A program made the position numbers and the translations under genes. DNA of 8,260 nucleotides from the NCBI GenBank assembly GCA_030830285.1, contig JAURNF010000220.1:1-8260 (forward strand), written 5' to 3'. Shown in pieces: positions 1 through 6,291 of this stretch; the first letter of the stretch is position 1, and each line of letters starts with the position of its first letter. The notes beneath the pieces are model-generated. The model was not told where the DNA came from and did no database searches. It worked only from the letters and a program-made list of their open reading frames with translations. The DNA is from Candidatus Kapaibacterium sp. GTDB lineage: Bacteria > Bacteroidota > Ignavibacteria > Kapaibacteriales > Kapaibacteriaceae.

Positions 1-604
1 CAACGAGCTCGCTGAGGATCATCGCAGTGGCGCCCCAGAGCGGGATGCGCGGATGAATGTTCCAAAACGGCACGTCCATCGGACGTGAGAATACCTCGCG
101 TGTGGCCATTGAGCGTGATGTTGGATCGAGAAAGTGCGACAGCGGTACCTCGATGACTTCTTGCACTTCCGCTTGGTTGATTGGCCAATGTGAGGCTTGA
201 TCAATCACACCTACAATTGGCGTGACGGCGCTATGTGATGGCGGTATGTAGATCGGTGATAGTTCGCCGAGCACATGTACCGCCTCACGCACAATGCCGA
301 CCTCTTCGTGAAACTCACGAAGGGCCGCATCGAGGGCACCTTCATGCGGATCGAGACGTCCACCGGGGAATGAAATCTGTCCAGTGTGATGCTTAAGCTG
401 CTCGCTGCGTACCGTAAACAACACCGATGGCCATGCTGAATCTTTACGGATCAGTGGCACAAGCACGGCACTCTTGCGTGCATCAGCTGGAGGTTCAGCG
501 ATGCGCGAAATCGTTGCCATCTCGTCAGGAAAAAACAACCGATGTGCAGCAAGTCCCGGAAGAGGTTGTTGCAATCGATACGCGAGAAAATCGAACAGTT
601 CCAT
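1..604 (-). CDS. Nudix hydrolase, CoA pyrophosphatase (NudL-like), C-terminus cut by window edge
   Basis: Reading the minus strand from the ATG at 604 gives 201 open residues to the window edge with no stop; only a few C-terminal residues should be missing. A perfect Nudix box lies at residues 82-104: G82, five residues, E88, seven residues, then REFHEEVGI. Directly before it is the CoA-pyrophosphatase signature, LFTVRS at 62-67 followed by GQISFPGG at 75-82. This matches the family pattern except for a Lys (K71) where Arg is usual. Family knowledge: such enzymes cleave CoA and oxidised or acyl CoA to 3',5'-ADP and 4'-phosphopantetheine using Mg2+ or Mn2+ bound by the REUXEE glutamates, acting in the cytosol as house-cleaning or CoA-turnover enzymes. 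The start was chosen because MELFDFLAYRL opens the usual N-terminal helix and it clears murE, which is divergent across 41 bp. No Shine-Dalgarno sequence is visible; a -7-like box sits 5 nt upstream. Exact substrate is inferred. Confidence 0.9.
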   Translation of the reverse strand, partial: MELFDFLAYRLQQPLPGLAAHRLFFPDEMATISRIAEPPADARKSAVLVPLIRKDSAWPSVLFTVRSEQLKHHTGQISFPGGRLDPHEGALDAALREFHEEVGIVREAVHVLGELSPIYIPPSHSAVTPIVGVIDQASHWPINQAEVQEVIEVPLSHFLDPTSRSMATREVFSRPMDVPFWNIHPRIPLWGATAMILSELV

Positions 605-609
605 TCGTA

Positions 610-617
610 CAAATCTG
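610..617 (-). promoter_or_regulatory. Candidate Bacteroidota-type -7 element of the Nudix gene
   Basis: On the minus strand the octamer CAGATTTG matches the Bacteroidota -7 consensus TAnnTTTG at every fixed position but the first. It ends 5 nt before the ATG at 604, so transcription would begin at or next to the start codon. No convincing TTTG -33 partner is seen 17 to 23 nt upstream. On the other strand a weaker relative, TAAATTCA at 633-640, ends 5 nt before the murE ATG. The 41 bp between the two start codons would have to hold both promoters. Confidence 0.4.
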
Positions 618-645
618 CAGAGAATCTCGTTGTAAATTCACGGTG

Positions 646-2112
646 ATGACACTCAACGATCTCCTCGCGCTACCCGGACGGGTTGATGTAACCACCGATT
701 CACGATCGGTGCGTCCCGGCTGGATTTTTGTTGCCGTTCGCGGGTCCAACTTCGACGGACATTCTGTGGTGGAAGCCGCTGTTGCCAACGGTGCTATTGC
801 CCTTGTCGTAGAGCGCGCACCAGACGTTGCAATGTCGGTTCCTGTGGTTGTCGTGCCTGATGCACGCCATGCCTATGCACAGCTTGTGCAAGAGATCTGC
901 TCCTACCCTGCGCGCGGAATGCGTGTGTACGGCGTAACGGGCACCAACGGTAAGACAACGTGTGCGACACTGCTTGAGCAGATGTTCCGCGCTGATCAAC
1001 ATCGCGTTGGGTTCATTGGAACCACGGGTAATCGCTATGGCGGGGTAACACATACCACCAACTACACAACGCCGCACGCGCATGCGTTGGCTGATTTGTT
1101 CGTTGATATGCGCGATCACGGCGTGTCGACGGTATGCATGGAGGTGAGTTCGCACGCGCTGGATCAACATCGCGTGTGGGGCGTCGACTTCCGTGGCGCA
1201 GTGTTTACCAACCTGACGCGCGATCATCTCGATTATCACAAAACGCTCGAGAACTATGCGCGTGCGAAGAAGCGTCTCTTCGACATGCTTCCGGTAGATG
1301 CATCGGCGGTGTTCAATGCTGACAGCGAGTGGACGCCGTACATGAAGCGCAATTGCGTAGCCGAACGCGCTGTGACGGTAGGTATGGGGCCAGATGCAGA
1401 AGTCCGCATCGTCGACGTAGAGCTTGGTCTCCACGGAGCCACCTTCGTATTGGTGAGGCAACGATCAGATCTCGCGATGCTACCTGCACGCGTTGAGCTG
1501 ACAACAAAGCTGCTCGGCGGTTTCAACGTGATGAATGCCGCATTATGCGCAGCGTTATGCATGCTCGATGGCATGCCATCAGAGCGCGTTGTCGCTCTCA
1601 TTGCCAACGTCACTGGACCGGCTGGCCGTATGGAACGGTATCCGCTTCGAACGGGCGCAGTAGGTGTAGTTGACTATGCGCATACACCAGATGCCCTCGA
1701 GAATGCACTGATCGTCTTACGCGATCTCGCGCGGTCGAAACACGCGCGCATTCATGTTGTGTTTGGGTGCGGCGGCGATCGTGATCGTGGCAAGCGTCCT
1801 GAAATGGGGCGTATTGCTGCGGAGCTTGCCGACTCCGTTATCGTTACCAGCGACAATCCACGATCGGAGCAACCCGCAGACATCATCCGTCACATTGTGG
1901 GTGGCATCGAAGGTCCGGCCATCGACCGCGTGTCGATTATCGAGGACCGACGGACTGCGATCCGATCTGCATTGGCGTCAGCAAGTGCTGGCGACATCGT
2001 ACTTGTGGCGGGGAAGGGGCATGAAGAGTATCAGATCATCGGTACGGATCGACTACCCTTTAGCGACGCTGCGGAAATTCAGTCGTGGGACGCAAGCGCG
2101 GGTACGGCTTGA
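646..2112 (+). CDS. murE: UDP-N-acetylmuramoyl-L-alanyl-D-glutamate--2,6-diaminopimelate ligase
   Basis: MurE is the cytoplasmic ATP-dependent ligase that adds the third residue of the peptidoglycan stem peptide to UDP-MurNAc-L-Ala-D-Glu. With the start at 646 the protein has 488 residues, the normal length. Visible parts: the N-terminal substrate domain with DSR at 18-20 and FDGH at 36-39; the ATP-binding GVTGTNGKTT at 96-105; TTNYTTPH at 137-144; MEVSSHALDQHR at 165-176; the YARAKKRLF segment at 204-212, whose K208 should be the carbamylated lysine; the C-terminal domain with DYAHTPDALE at 343-352, FGCGGDRDRGKRP at 373-385, DNPRSE at 403-408 and GKGHEEY at 457-463. DNPR is the hallmark of meso-diaminopimelate rather than lysine specificity. 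The frame stays open back to an ATG at 427, but that stretch overlaps the Nudix gene antisense and has no MurE similarity, so ATG 646 (or GTG 643) is preferred. No clear Shine-Dalgarno is present. No other wall gene is adjacent, and it converges on rpsU. Confidence 0.95.
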   Translation: MTLNDLLALPGRVDVTTDSRSVRPGWIFVAVRGSNFDGHSVVEAAVANGAIALVVERAPDVAMSVPVVVVPDARHAYAQLVQEICSYPARGMRVYGVTGTNGKTTCATLLEQMFRADQHRVGFIGTTGNRYGGVTHTTNYTTPHAHALADLFVDMRDHGVSTVCMEVSSHALDQHRVWGVDFRGAVFTNLTRDHLDYHKTLENYARAKKRLFDMLPVDASAVFNADSEWTPYMKRNCVAERAVTVGMGPDAEVRIVDVELGLHGATFVLVRQRSDLAMLPARVELTTKLLGGFNVMNAALCAALCMLDGMPSERVVALIANVTGPAGRMERYPLRTGAVGVVDYAHTPDALENALIVLRDLARSKHARIHVVFGCGGDRDRGKRPEMGRIAAELADSVIVTSDNPRSEQPADIIRHIVGGIEGPAIDRVSIIEDRRTAIRSALASASAGDIVLVAGKGHEEYQIIGTDRLPFSDAAEIQSWDASAGTA

Positions 2113-2117
2113 AGCAC

Positions 2118-2148
2118 AAAAAGGCGCCTCGCAAATGCGAAGCGCCTT
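2118..2148 (-). terminator. Rho-independent terminator of rpsU, possibly bidirectional
   Basis: AAGGCGC at 2121-2127 pairs with GCGCCTT at 2142-2148. After one C/A mismatch, TCGC pairs with GCGA around the loop AAAT. Read on the minus strand the stem runs into TTTTT (2122-2118), which gives a good intrinsic terminator 22 nt past the rpsU stop. On the plus strand it lies just past the murE stop but has no T-tract, so any effect on murE would be weaker. Confidence 0.8.
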
Positions 2149-2169
2149 CGGTAGCATAGATGCCGAATC

Positions 2170-2364
2170 TTACTCTTGTTCCATTTGAGCGCGATGCTGA
2201 CGGCGTGCCGCCTTCATACGAGACATGCGACGCTCAACGCTCGGCTTAACGAAGAATGCGCGCTTCTTGAATTCGCGCAGAACGCCTGAGCGCTCGTATT
2301 TCTTCTTAAAGCGGCGAAGTGCACGGTCGATGGACTCGTTGCTCTGGATTGTAACTCCGATCAC
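2170..2364 (-). CDS. rpsU: 30S ribosomal protein bS21
   Basis: This 64-residue, highly basic protein is bS21, a small-subunit protein near the platform and the anti-Shine-Dalgarno end of 16S rRNA, where it helps mRNA engage the ribosome. The sequence shows the family core NESIDRALRRFKKK at 9-22, SGVLREFKKRAFFVKPSVERR across 26-46 and an Arg/Lys-rich tail, with the usual length. The start codon is GTG, supported by AGAAGGA ending 6 nt upstream and by the family N-terminus MIGVTI. It is the second gene of a two-gene unit, 24 nt after the Tudor-like gene, and is followed by a strong terminator. FCB-group bacteria often carry 16S tails that are poorly accessible to Shine-Dalgarno pairing, so a clear Shine-Dalgarno on this of all genes may matter for control; that is inference. 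Confidence 0.95.
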   Translation of the reverse strand: MIGVTIQSNESIDRALRRFKKKYERSGVLREFKKRAFFVKPSVERRMSRMKAARRQHRAQMEQE

Positions 2365-2370
2365 GGGAGA

Positions 2371-2377
2371 TCCTTCT
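2371..2377 (-). promoter_or_regulatory. Ribosome binding site of rpsU
   Basis: On the minus strand AGAAGGA lies in the 24 nt gap between the Tudor-like gene and rpsU and ends 6 nt before the GTG start. It is one of the few clear Shine-Dalgarno sequences in the window, and it fixes the GTG as the start. Confidence 0.7.
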
Positions 2378-2388
2378 GAAAAAAGAGA

Positions 2389-2850
2389 TTACTTGAAGTT
2401 TTCGACGAGGCGTTTTTCTTTGTTCTTCTCGAAGTGAACGAGCATCGAAGCGCGTCCGTTCGACATGACTTCCTTCGCGCGAACGATGCCAACATCGTCC
2501 CACGTCTTGTGGTAAATCACATCGCCTACCTTGTACTCGCTCTTCGGTGAGTACTCCTTCGAGTCCTCACGTGCAAGCTTGATTTCGGTAACCTTCTTCT
2601 CTGCCGAAGCGGCGAGTGCATCAAGATTCACAAGCTGTGAGTGATGGCTTACAGAACAGCGAGCCCATTGCTGACGTCCATTGTCGGTTTCGACTGGTTC
2701 GCCAATAAGCTCGTGCTTTGTATCGCGCATCAAGAACGGCGAATACAACACGATGTATTTCGCCTTACGCTTGGTCTTCTTGGGAGCTTCGGCGACGTCG
2801 CCTTCAGCTTTCTTCACTGCCTTCTTGGCTGTTTTCTTTGCTGTAGCCAT
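2389..2850 (-). CDS. Lys-rich protein with C-terminal Tudor/SH3-like domain, function unknown
   Basis: A 153-residue protein in three parts. Residues 1-31 are a Lys/Ala-rich tail (KKTAKKAVKKAE, then PKKTKRKAK) like the disordered tails of bacterial histone-H1-like proteins. Residues 32-98 are an unrecognised middle with a single Cys (C65). Residues 105-153 read YKVGDVIYHKTWDDVGIV, then SMLVHFEKNKEKRLVENF. That pattern (VGD, His, a Gly-Ile-Val turn, VxF, K-R-L) resembles the small beta-barrel Tudor-like domains at the C-terminus of PcrA/UvrD and in the RNA-polymerase-binding part of CarD. Family knowledge: those domains contact the beta subunit of RNA polymerase. Inference: a nucleic-acid- or RNAP-associated factor. 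There is no signal peptide or membrane segment. The start at 2850 fits the Lys-rich tail, but no strong Shine-Dalgarno precedes it. It is the first gene of a unit with rpsU, with its own -7 element about 25 nt upstream. The role is not assigned. Confidence 0.8.
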   Translation of the reverse strand: MATAKKTAKKAVKKAEGDVAEAPKKTKRKAKYIVLYSPFLMRDTKHELIGEPVETDNGRQQWARCSVSHHSQLVNLDALAASAEKKVTEIKLAREDSKEYSPKSEYKVGDVIYHKTWDDVGIVRAKEVMSNGRASMLVHFEKNKEKRLVENFK

Positions 2851-2875
2851 ATCTGACTCAAAAATGAGCGGGCCT

Positions 2876-2883
2876 CAAAGATA
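2876..2883 (-). promoter_or_regulatory. Bacteroidota-type -7 promoter element for the Tudor-like gene and rpsU
   Basis: TATCTTTG on the minus strand is an exact match to TAnnTTTG. It ends 25 nt before the ATG at 2850, which predicts a leader of roughly 20 nt. A TTTG exists further upstream but only 12 nt away, closer than the usual -33 spacing. The element starts 13 nt after the T-tract of the upstream gene's terminator, so the gap looks like a terminator followed at once by a promoter. Confidence 0.5.
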
Positions 2884-2896
2884 GGCAAAAACCACC

Positions 2897-2935
2897 AAAA
2901 AGCATCCCCTCGACGCGAATCTGCCTCGAGGGAAT
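2897..2935 (-). terminator. Rho-independent terminator of the PGI/PMI gene
   Basis: On the minus strand ATTCCCTCGA (2935-2926) pairs with TCGAGGGGAT (2913-2904), a 10 bp stem with one G-T wobble and a 12 nt loop. It is followed by GC and then TTTTT (2901-2897). It lies about 25 nt past the stop codon of the isomerase gene. Confidence 0.8.
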
Positions 2936-2959
2936 GGAAGTTGTTGTATTAGCTGGGGG

Positions 2960-4048
2960 TTAGCGCGCCTTGGCCAAGCGCGTCTTGAGCTGCTGGATTA
3001 CCGGTACCGGCGTTGGATCGGTTTTATTCAACACCGCCAAGTGCCAGCTCACCCAATCGCCGAGGTAGATCAGCGAGAACATACGTCCAAGCAGCGTGCT
3101 GCCCTTACCCTCGAGCGTCTGTACGTCCGCAACGCTTCCCTTGATGATATCCTTGAGCGCATCGAAGCGCAATTGCGTGCGCTTGTGGTCTTCTGGATCG
3201 CGCAGCAGGACAACGGAGAAGCCCTTGGTCTTGCCCTTCGGATGTTGCCAACCATTGATCTCGTTGTGGTTCATTTCCGGGAGCAGATTGCCAAAGGCTA
3301 CCTGCTTGGCGTTTTCCTGGATCTGACCGCGCCAGCGGAGGTTGACAGCGTCAAGACGATCTGAAGCAGAGTAGATCACTGGATATGTGCCAGCAAGCTT
3401 CTTTGCGATTTGGAGCGCTGGGTTCTTGGCCGTGGTCGACGCGTAGACGTCGCGCATTTCTTCCGTGTGTGCGAGGATCTCGCGGATTCCCTTCGCATTG
3501 ACACGTCCTGCGCGGGCATCGAATGCCCCATACCGCGTCATCACTGTGAGGAGCGGGAAGAATGCATAGGCGATTGCGCAGCGTGGCTGGAGGCCCGGAG
3601 GAATGTTAATAATCGGCATGCCGTACGTCACTGCACGCTTGCCGAGCGACCCGCCAGTGGTCGTGCAAAGGATGCGCATGGTGCGCTTGCGAGCTTCATC
3701 GAAGGCCGAGAGTGTTTCCTCGGTTTCGCCAGAGTAGCTCGCGCAGACAACGTTTGTGTCCGAATCCAGCCATCCAGGGACGTTGTATCCGCGATGCACA
3801 GACATGTTGAGATGGTCCGCACCGACGGTAGCGCCGGCATAGCTGCGGAGTAGGTCTGCGCCAATGGCAGATCCGCCTAACCCGAAGAATGCAAAGCGGT
3901 TAGATGTTGCTTGCTGTCGCCACAGGGGCGCGCTTTCGCCGATGCTGACGGCTTCCTTTACCTGCTCCGGAAAGCGGTACAGAACGTCGAACATCGCCGA
4001 TGCGTCGAGTGTAGATGCAGGATTCTTGGGCGTGGTCTTCTTGGCCAT
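2960..4048 (-). CDS. Bifunctional phosphoglucose/phosphomannose isomerase (SIS domains)
   Basis: A 362-residue two-SIS-domain sugar isomerase of the type first characterised in Pyrobaculum, which interconverts glucose-6-P and fructose-6-P, and mannose-6-P and fructose-6-P, in the cytosol. The first SIS domain shows FGLGGSAIGADLL at 55-67, SYSGETEETL at 104-113 for phosphate binding and LQPRCAIAYAFFPLL at 153-167. The second shows QENAKQVAFGNLLPEMNHNEINGW at about 244-267. E245 and H261 are 16 residues apart, as are the catalytic Glu203 and His219 of the Pyrobaculum enzyme. DPTPV at 344-348 is the usual C-terminal motif. Length is slightly over the family norm because of a Lys/Ser/Thr-rich N-terminus. 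The ATG at 4048 is supported by AAAGGGGA (4059-4052), just upstream. The gene has its own promoter and terminator. It may be the cell's glycolytic glucose-6-P isomerase and the source of mannose-6-P for glycans, but the rest of the genome is not visible. Confidence 0.9.
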   Translation of the reverse strand: MAKKTTPKNPASTLDASAMFDVLYRFPEQVKEAVSIGESAPLWRQQATSNRFAFFGLGGSAIGADLLRSYAGATVGADHLNMSVHRGYNVPGWLDSDTNVVCASYSGETEETLSAFDEARKRTMRILCTTTGGSLGKRAVTYGMPIINIPPGLQPRCAIAYAFFPLLTVMTRYGAFDARAGRVNAKGIREILAHTEEMRDVYASTTAKNPALQIAKKLAGTYPVIYSASDRLDAVNLRWRGQIQENAKQVAFGNLLPEMNHNEINGWQHPKGKTKGFSVVLLRDPEDHKRTQLRFDALKDIIKGSVADVQTLEGKGSTLLGRMFSLIYLGDWVSWHLAVLNKTDPTPVPVIQQLKTRLAKAR

Positions 4049-4082
4049 AGGTCCCCTTTCGTGCCATGTGCAGAGTTCAGCT

Positions 4083-4112
4083 ATAATAGGTCACGGAGGG
4101 GACGAATAGCAA
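4083..4112 (-). promoter_or_regulatory. Candidate sigma70-like promoter of the PGI/PMI gene
   Basis: On the minus strand TTGCTA (4112-4107) and TATTAT (4088-4083) are separated by 18 nt, resembling -35 TTGACA and -10 TATAAT. The leader would be about 30 nt and would include the Shine-Dalgarno AAAGGGGA. Nothing close to TAnnTTTG is seen in this 76 nt gap, unlike the gaps before the Tudor-like and dehydrogenase genes. A run of six T just upstream (4118-4113) could help end the TerC transcript, but no good stem precedes it. Confidence 0.4.
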
Positions 4113-4124
4113 GAAAAAACGTTG

Positions 4125-4892
4125 TTACCCTTGATACGGGGGCTGGCGAAGCTCAACCGGAGCGGCCACTGATCGTGCCCGGAGGCGCATGTTGAGGAAC
4201 TCCACACCCATGGAGAAGGCCATCGCAAAGTACACGTAGCCCTTCGGAACGTGCACTTCAAAACCCTCTGCCACCAGAAGCGTGCCGATCATGATAAGGA
4301 AGGCCAGAGCGAGCACTTTCACCGTTGGATGGCGATGGATGAACCGGGAGATGCTGCCTGCACTGAGCTGCATGACGCCGACGGAGATGATTACGGCGAC
4401 AACCATCACCCAGAAGTGCTGCGTGAGGCCAATGGCGGTGATCACGGAATCGATCGAGAACACGAGATCCAGGGCGATGATTTGGGCGATCATTGATCCA
4501 AACGACGCGGTTGCCTTCGCGCTGCCTTCATGCTCATTGCCTTCGAGCTTCGCGTGCAGCTCGGATGTAGCCTTGGCAAGAAGGAACAATCCTCCAGCAA
4601 GCATAATCAGATCGCGACCGCTGAAGCCGACCGATGGGATGATGCCGAAGATCGCAGGAGTAGTGATGAGGTCGGTGGTAAGCTGAGCAATCCACGTAGC
4701 GCCGAACAGGAAGATGATGCGGAGCACGAGGGCAAGTGAAAGTCCAATTGTTCGAGCCTTGGCCTGATCGCGCTCGGGCAAGCGTCCAACGAGAATCGAA
4801 ATGAAGATGATGTTGTCGATACCGAGGACGATCTCGAGGATTGTCAGCGTGATGAGCGAGATAATCACATCGGGTGTGACGAGGAGTTCCAT
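4125..4892 (-). CDS. TerC/Alx-family integral membrane protein, probable metal (Mn2+) exporter
   Basis: A 255-residue hydrophobic protein with about seven membrane segments (roughly 8-36, 47-74, 80-108, 131-157, 160-180, 191-210 and 218-236). It carries both hallmark TerC motifs, EIVLGIDNIIFISI at 20-33 and LDLVFSIDSVITAIG at 141-155, whose acidic residues E20, D26, D142 and D148 sit inside the membrane as a cation site would. Family knowledge: TerC, Alx, YkoY and MeeF-type proteins are linked to Mn2+ efflux and to metal loading of secreted proteins; tellurium resistance is only the historic name. A hydrophilic loop at about 112-128 contains HAKLEGNEHEG, with possible metal ligands. Length is close to that of the Bacillus YkoY/YceF group, with no extra CBS domains. 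The start at 4892 is the only sensible one, since the first helix follows at once. No Shine-Dalgarno is visible, and the 23 bp gap to the divergent dehydrogenase is too short for a manganese riboswitch. The substrate is inferred. Confidence 0.88.
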   Translation of the reverse strand: MELLVTPDVIISLITLTILEIVLGIDNIIFISILVGRLPERDQAKARTIGLSLALVLRIIFLFGATWIAQLTTDLITTPAIFGIIPSVGFSGRDLIMLAGGLFLLAKATSELHAKLEGNEHEGSAKATASFGSMIAQIIALDLVFSIDSVITAIGLTQHFWVMVVAVIISVGVMQLSAGSISRFIHRHPTVKVLALAFLIMIGTLLVAEGFEVHVPKGYVYFAMAFSMGVEFLNMRLRARSVAAPVELRQPPYQG

Positions 4893-4903
4893 GTAGGCGA
4901 GTG

Positions 4904-4911
4904 TAGCTTTG
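4904..4911 (+). promoter_or_regulatory. Bacteroidota-type -7 element abutting the dehydrogenase start codon
   Basis: TAGCTTTG is an exact match to TAnnTTTG and ends 4 nt before the ATG at 4916. Transcription starting about 4 to 7 nt past this element would give an mRNA with essentially no leader. No -33 TTTG is seen at the usual distance. There is no Shine-Dalgarno sequence before the ATG, which agrees with a leaderless start. Confidence 0.5.
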
Positions 4912-4915
4912 TGAT

Positions 4916-6280
4916 ATGAAGTTTACGAGCGTGAATCCAGCCACTGAATCGGTGGTGGCAACATTTGACGAACACACCGACGAACACGTGCACGGCGTTC
5001 TACGGTTAGCGGTCGATGCAAGTTGCACATGGGCATCGACATCTCCAGCGGCGCGACGTGATGTTGTGATGCGCATCGCCGAGGTGTTGGATGCTCAACG
5101 TGAAAAGCTTGCGCGGTTGATGACTGAGGAGATGGGCAAGCCGTTGACGCAAGCTCGTGCCGAAGTCGATAAGTGCTCAGCTACATGCAGGTACCTGGCA
5201 TCAATTGCCGAGGACGTTCTTCGTTCGGAATGGATTGATGTTGACGGCACGCGCGCAGAACTGCTCTACGAACCGATGGGTGTTGTCCTGGCCATCATGC
5301 CGTGGAACTTCCCGTTATGGCAGTTCATTCGGTTTGCAGCTCCTGCGATGCTTGCAGGAAATGCCGTTGTGCTGAAACACGCACCGAATGTGATGGCGAG
5401 TGCAGAGCTCATGGTGTCGCTCTTGCATCAAGCGGGAGTGCCAGCTGACCTAGTGCAAAGCGTGCGTGTCGATGAGAATGCTGTTGCAGACATGATCGCT
5501 GATCCACGGATTCGAGCTGTGACGTTCACGGGATCAGCGCGTGGTGGTTCGGCGGTAGCTGCCCTCGCTGGCGCAGCAGTGAAGAAGTCGATTCTTGAAC
5601 TAGGTGGCAACGATCCGTACATCATCTGTGATGATGCAGATGTTGCACGTGCGGTTGATGCATGCGTGCGTGGACGTATGGTGAACAGTGGTCAGAGTTG
5701 CATCGCTGCAAAGAGATTTCTCGTCCACGCGTCGATCTACGACGACGTGATTGCGCGTCTTGCTCAAGCATTTGATGCGTTGCGTGTTGGCGATCCCTTG
5801 GATGAAGCAACGGACATCGGACCAATGGCAAGACGCGACTTGCGAGATGGTCTGCTTGATCAAGTCGACCGATCGGTAGCGCAAGGAGCACGCATCGCAA
5901 CGCGTCGCACCGCGGCCGAGATGCCGGCACACGGATGGTACGTTGCGCCGATGCTGCTTGTTGATGCTTCGACCACTTCGCCGCTCTTTCGTGAAGAGCT
6001 GTTCGGTCCGGTCGCAGGTGTATGGTCGTTTACAACGGATGCCGAGGCCATTGCGCTGGCCAACGATAGTCGCTACGGCCTAGCCGCAGCTGTCTTTACA
6101 CACGATGCCTCGCGTGCATCAGCAATCGCAGCACAACTTCAGTGCGGCACTGTAGCGGTGAATGACTTCGTGCGCAGTGATATGCGGTTGCCCTTCGGTG
6201 GGGTGAAGGACAGTGGGTATGGACGTGAGCTTGGGGTAGTTGGGATGCGCGAGTTCACCTCGATCAAGGTCCTGCGCTAA
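4916..6280 (+). CDS. NAD(P)-dependent succinate-semialdehyde dehydrogenase, Sad/YneI type
   Basis: A 454-residue aldehyde dehydrogenase that should oxidise a semialdehyde, most likely succinate semialdehyde to succinate, in the cytosol. All catalytic features are present: MPWNFP at 128-133 with N131; VLKHAPN at 152-158, which lies in the cofactor pocket; TFTGS at 203-207; LELGGNDP at 227-234 with the general base E228; NSGQSCIAAKR at 257-267 with the nucleophile C262; REELFGPV at 359-366; LPFGGVKDSGYGREL at 425-439. KHAPN, the GPMARRDLRD segment at 302-311, the C-G-T-V-A-V-N run at 410-416 and the SD-x-R-LPFGGVK stretch follow Escherichia coli Sad (YneI) better than GabD. The N-terminus SVNPATESVVATF begins exactly as family members do, so the ATG at 4916 is firm although no Shine-Dalgarno is seen. 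No GABA transaminase is adjacent, so the role could be GABA, 4-hydroxybutyrate or general aldehyde clearance. The substrate is inferred from family only. Confidence 0.88.
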   Translation: MKFTSVNPATESVVATFDEHTDEHVHGVLRLAVDASCTWASTSPAARRDVVMRIAEVLDAQREKLARLMTEEMGKPLTQARAEVDKCSATCRYLASIAEDVLRSEWIDVDGTRAELLYEPMGVVLAIMPWNFPLWQFIRFAAPAMLAGNAVVLKHAPNVMASAELMVSLLHQAGVPADLVQSVRVDENAVADMIADPRIRAVTFTGSARGGSAVAALAGAAVKKSILELGGNDPYIICDDADVARAVDACVRGRMVNSGQSCIAAKRFLVHASIYDDVIARLAQAFDALRVGDPLDEATDIGPMARRDLRDGLLDQVDRSVAQGARIATRRTAAEMPAHGWYVAPMLLVDASTTSPLFREELFGPVAGVWSFTTDAEAIALANDSRYGLAAAVFTHDASRASAIAAQLQCGTVAVNDFVRSDMRLPFGGVKDSGYGRELGVVGMREFTSIKVLR

Positions 6281-6291
6281 CCAAACGTGGG

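Noticed and set aside
427..645. 73-residue N-terminal extension of MurE if the first in-frame ATG is used
   Set aside because: The stretch is antisense to the conserved Nudix gene, including part of its coding sequence, and shows no MurE similarity. Starting at 646 gives the normal 488 residues.
700..1461. Long open frame on the minus strand inside murE (253 codons)
   Set aside because: It is antisense to a clearly conserved MurE, is rich in Arg, His and Cys as expected of a shadow frame, and matches no family I know.
1344..3177. The 15-mer GAAGCGCAATTGCGT occurs at 1344-1358 and again at 3164-3178, with a palindromic core
   Set aside because: Two copies only, in unrelated genes on opposite coding strands. 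A single chance 15-base match in a window this size is plausible, and there is no flanking similarity.
4113..4140. Possible terminator after the TerC gene with a six-T run
   Set aside because: Only a 3 bp CCC/GGG pairing precedes the T-run, too weak to call.
4893..4915. Manganese (yybP-ykoY) riboswitch ahead of the TerC gene
   Set aside because: The gap is 23 bp, far too short for the element, and no matching leader sequence is present.
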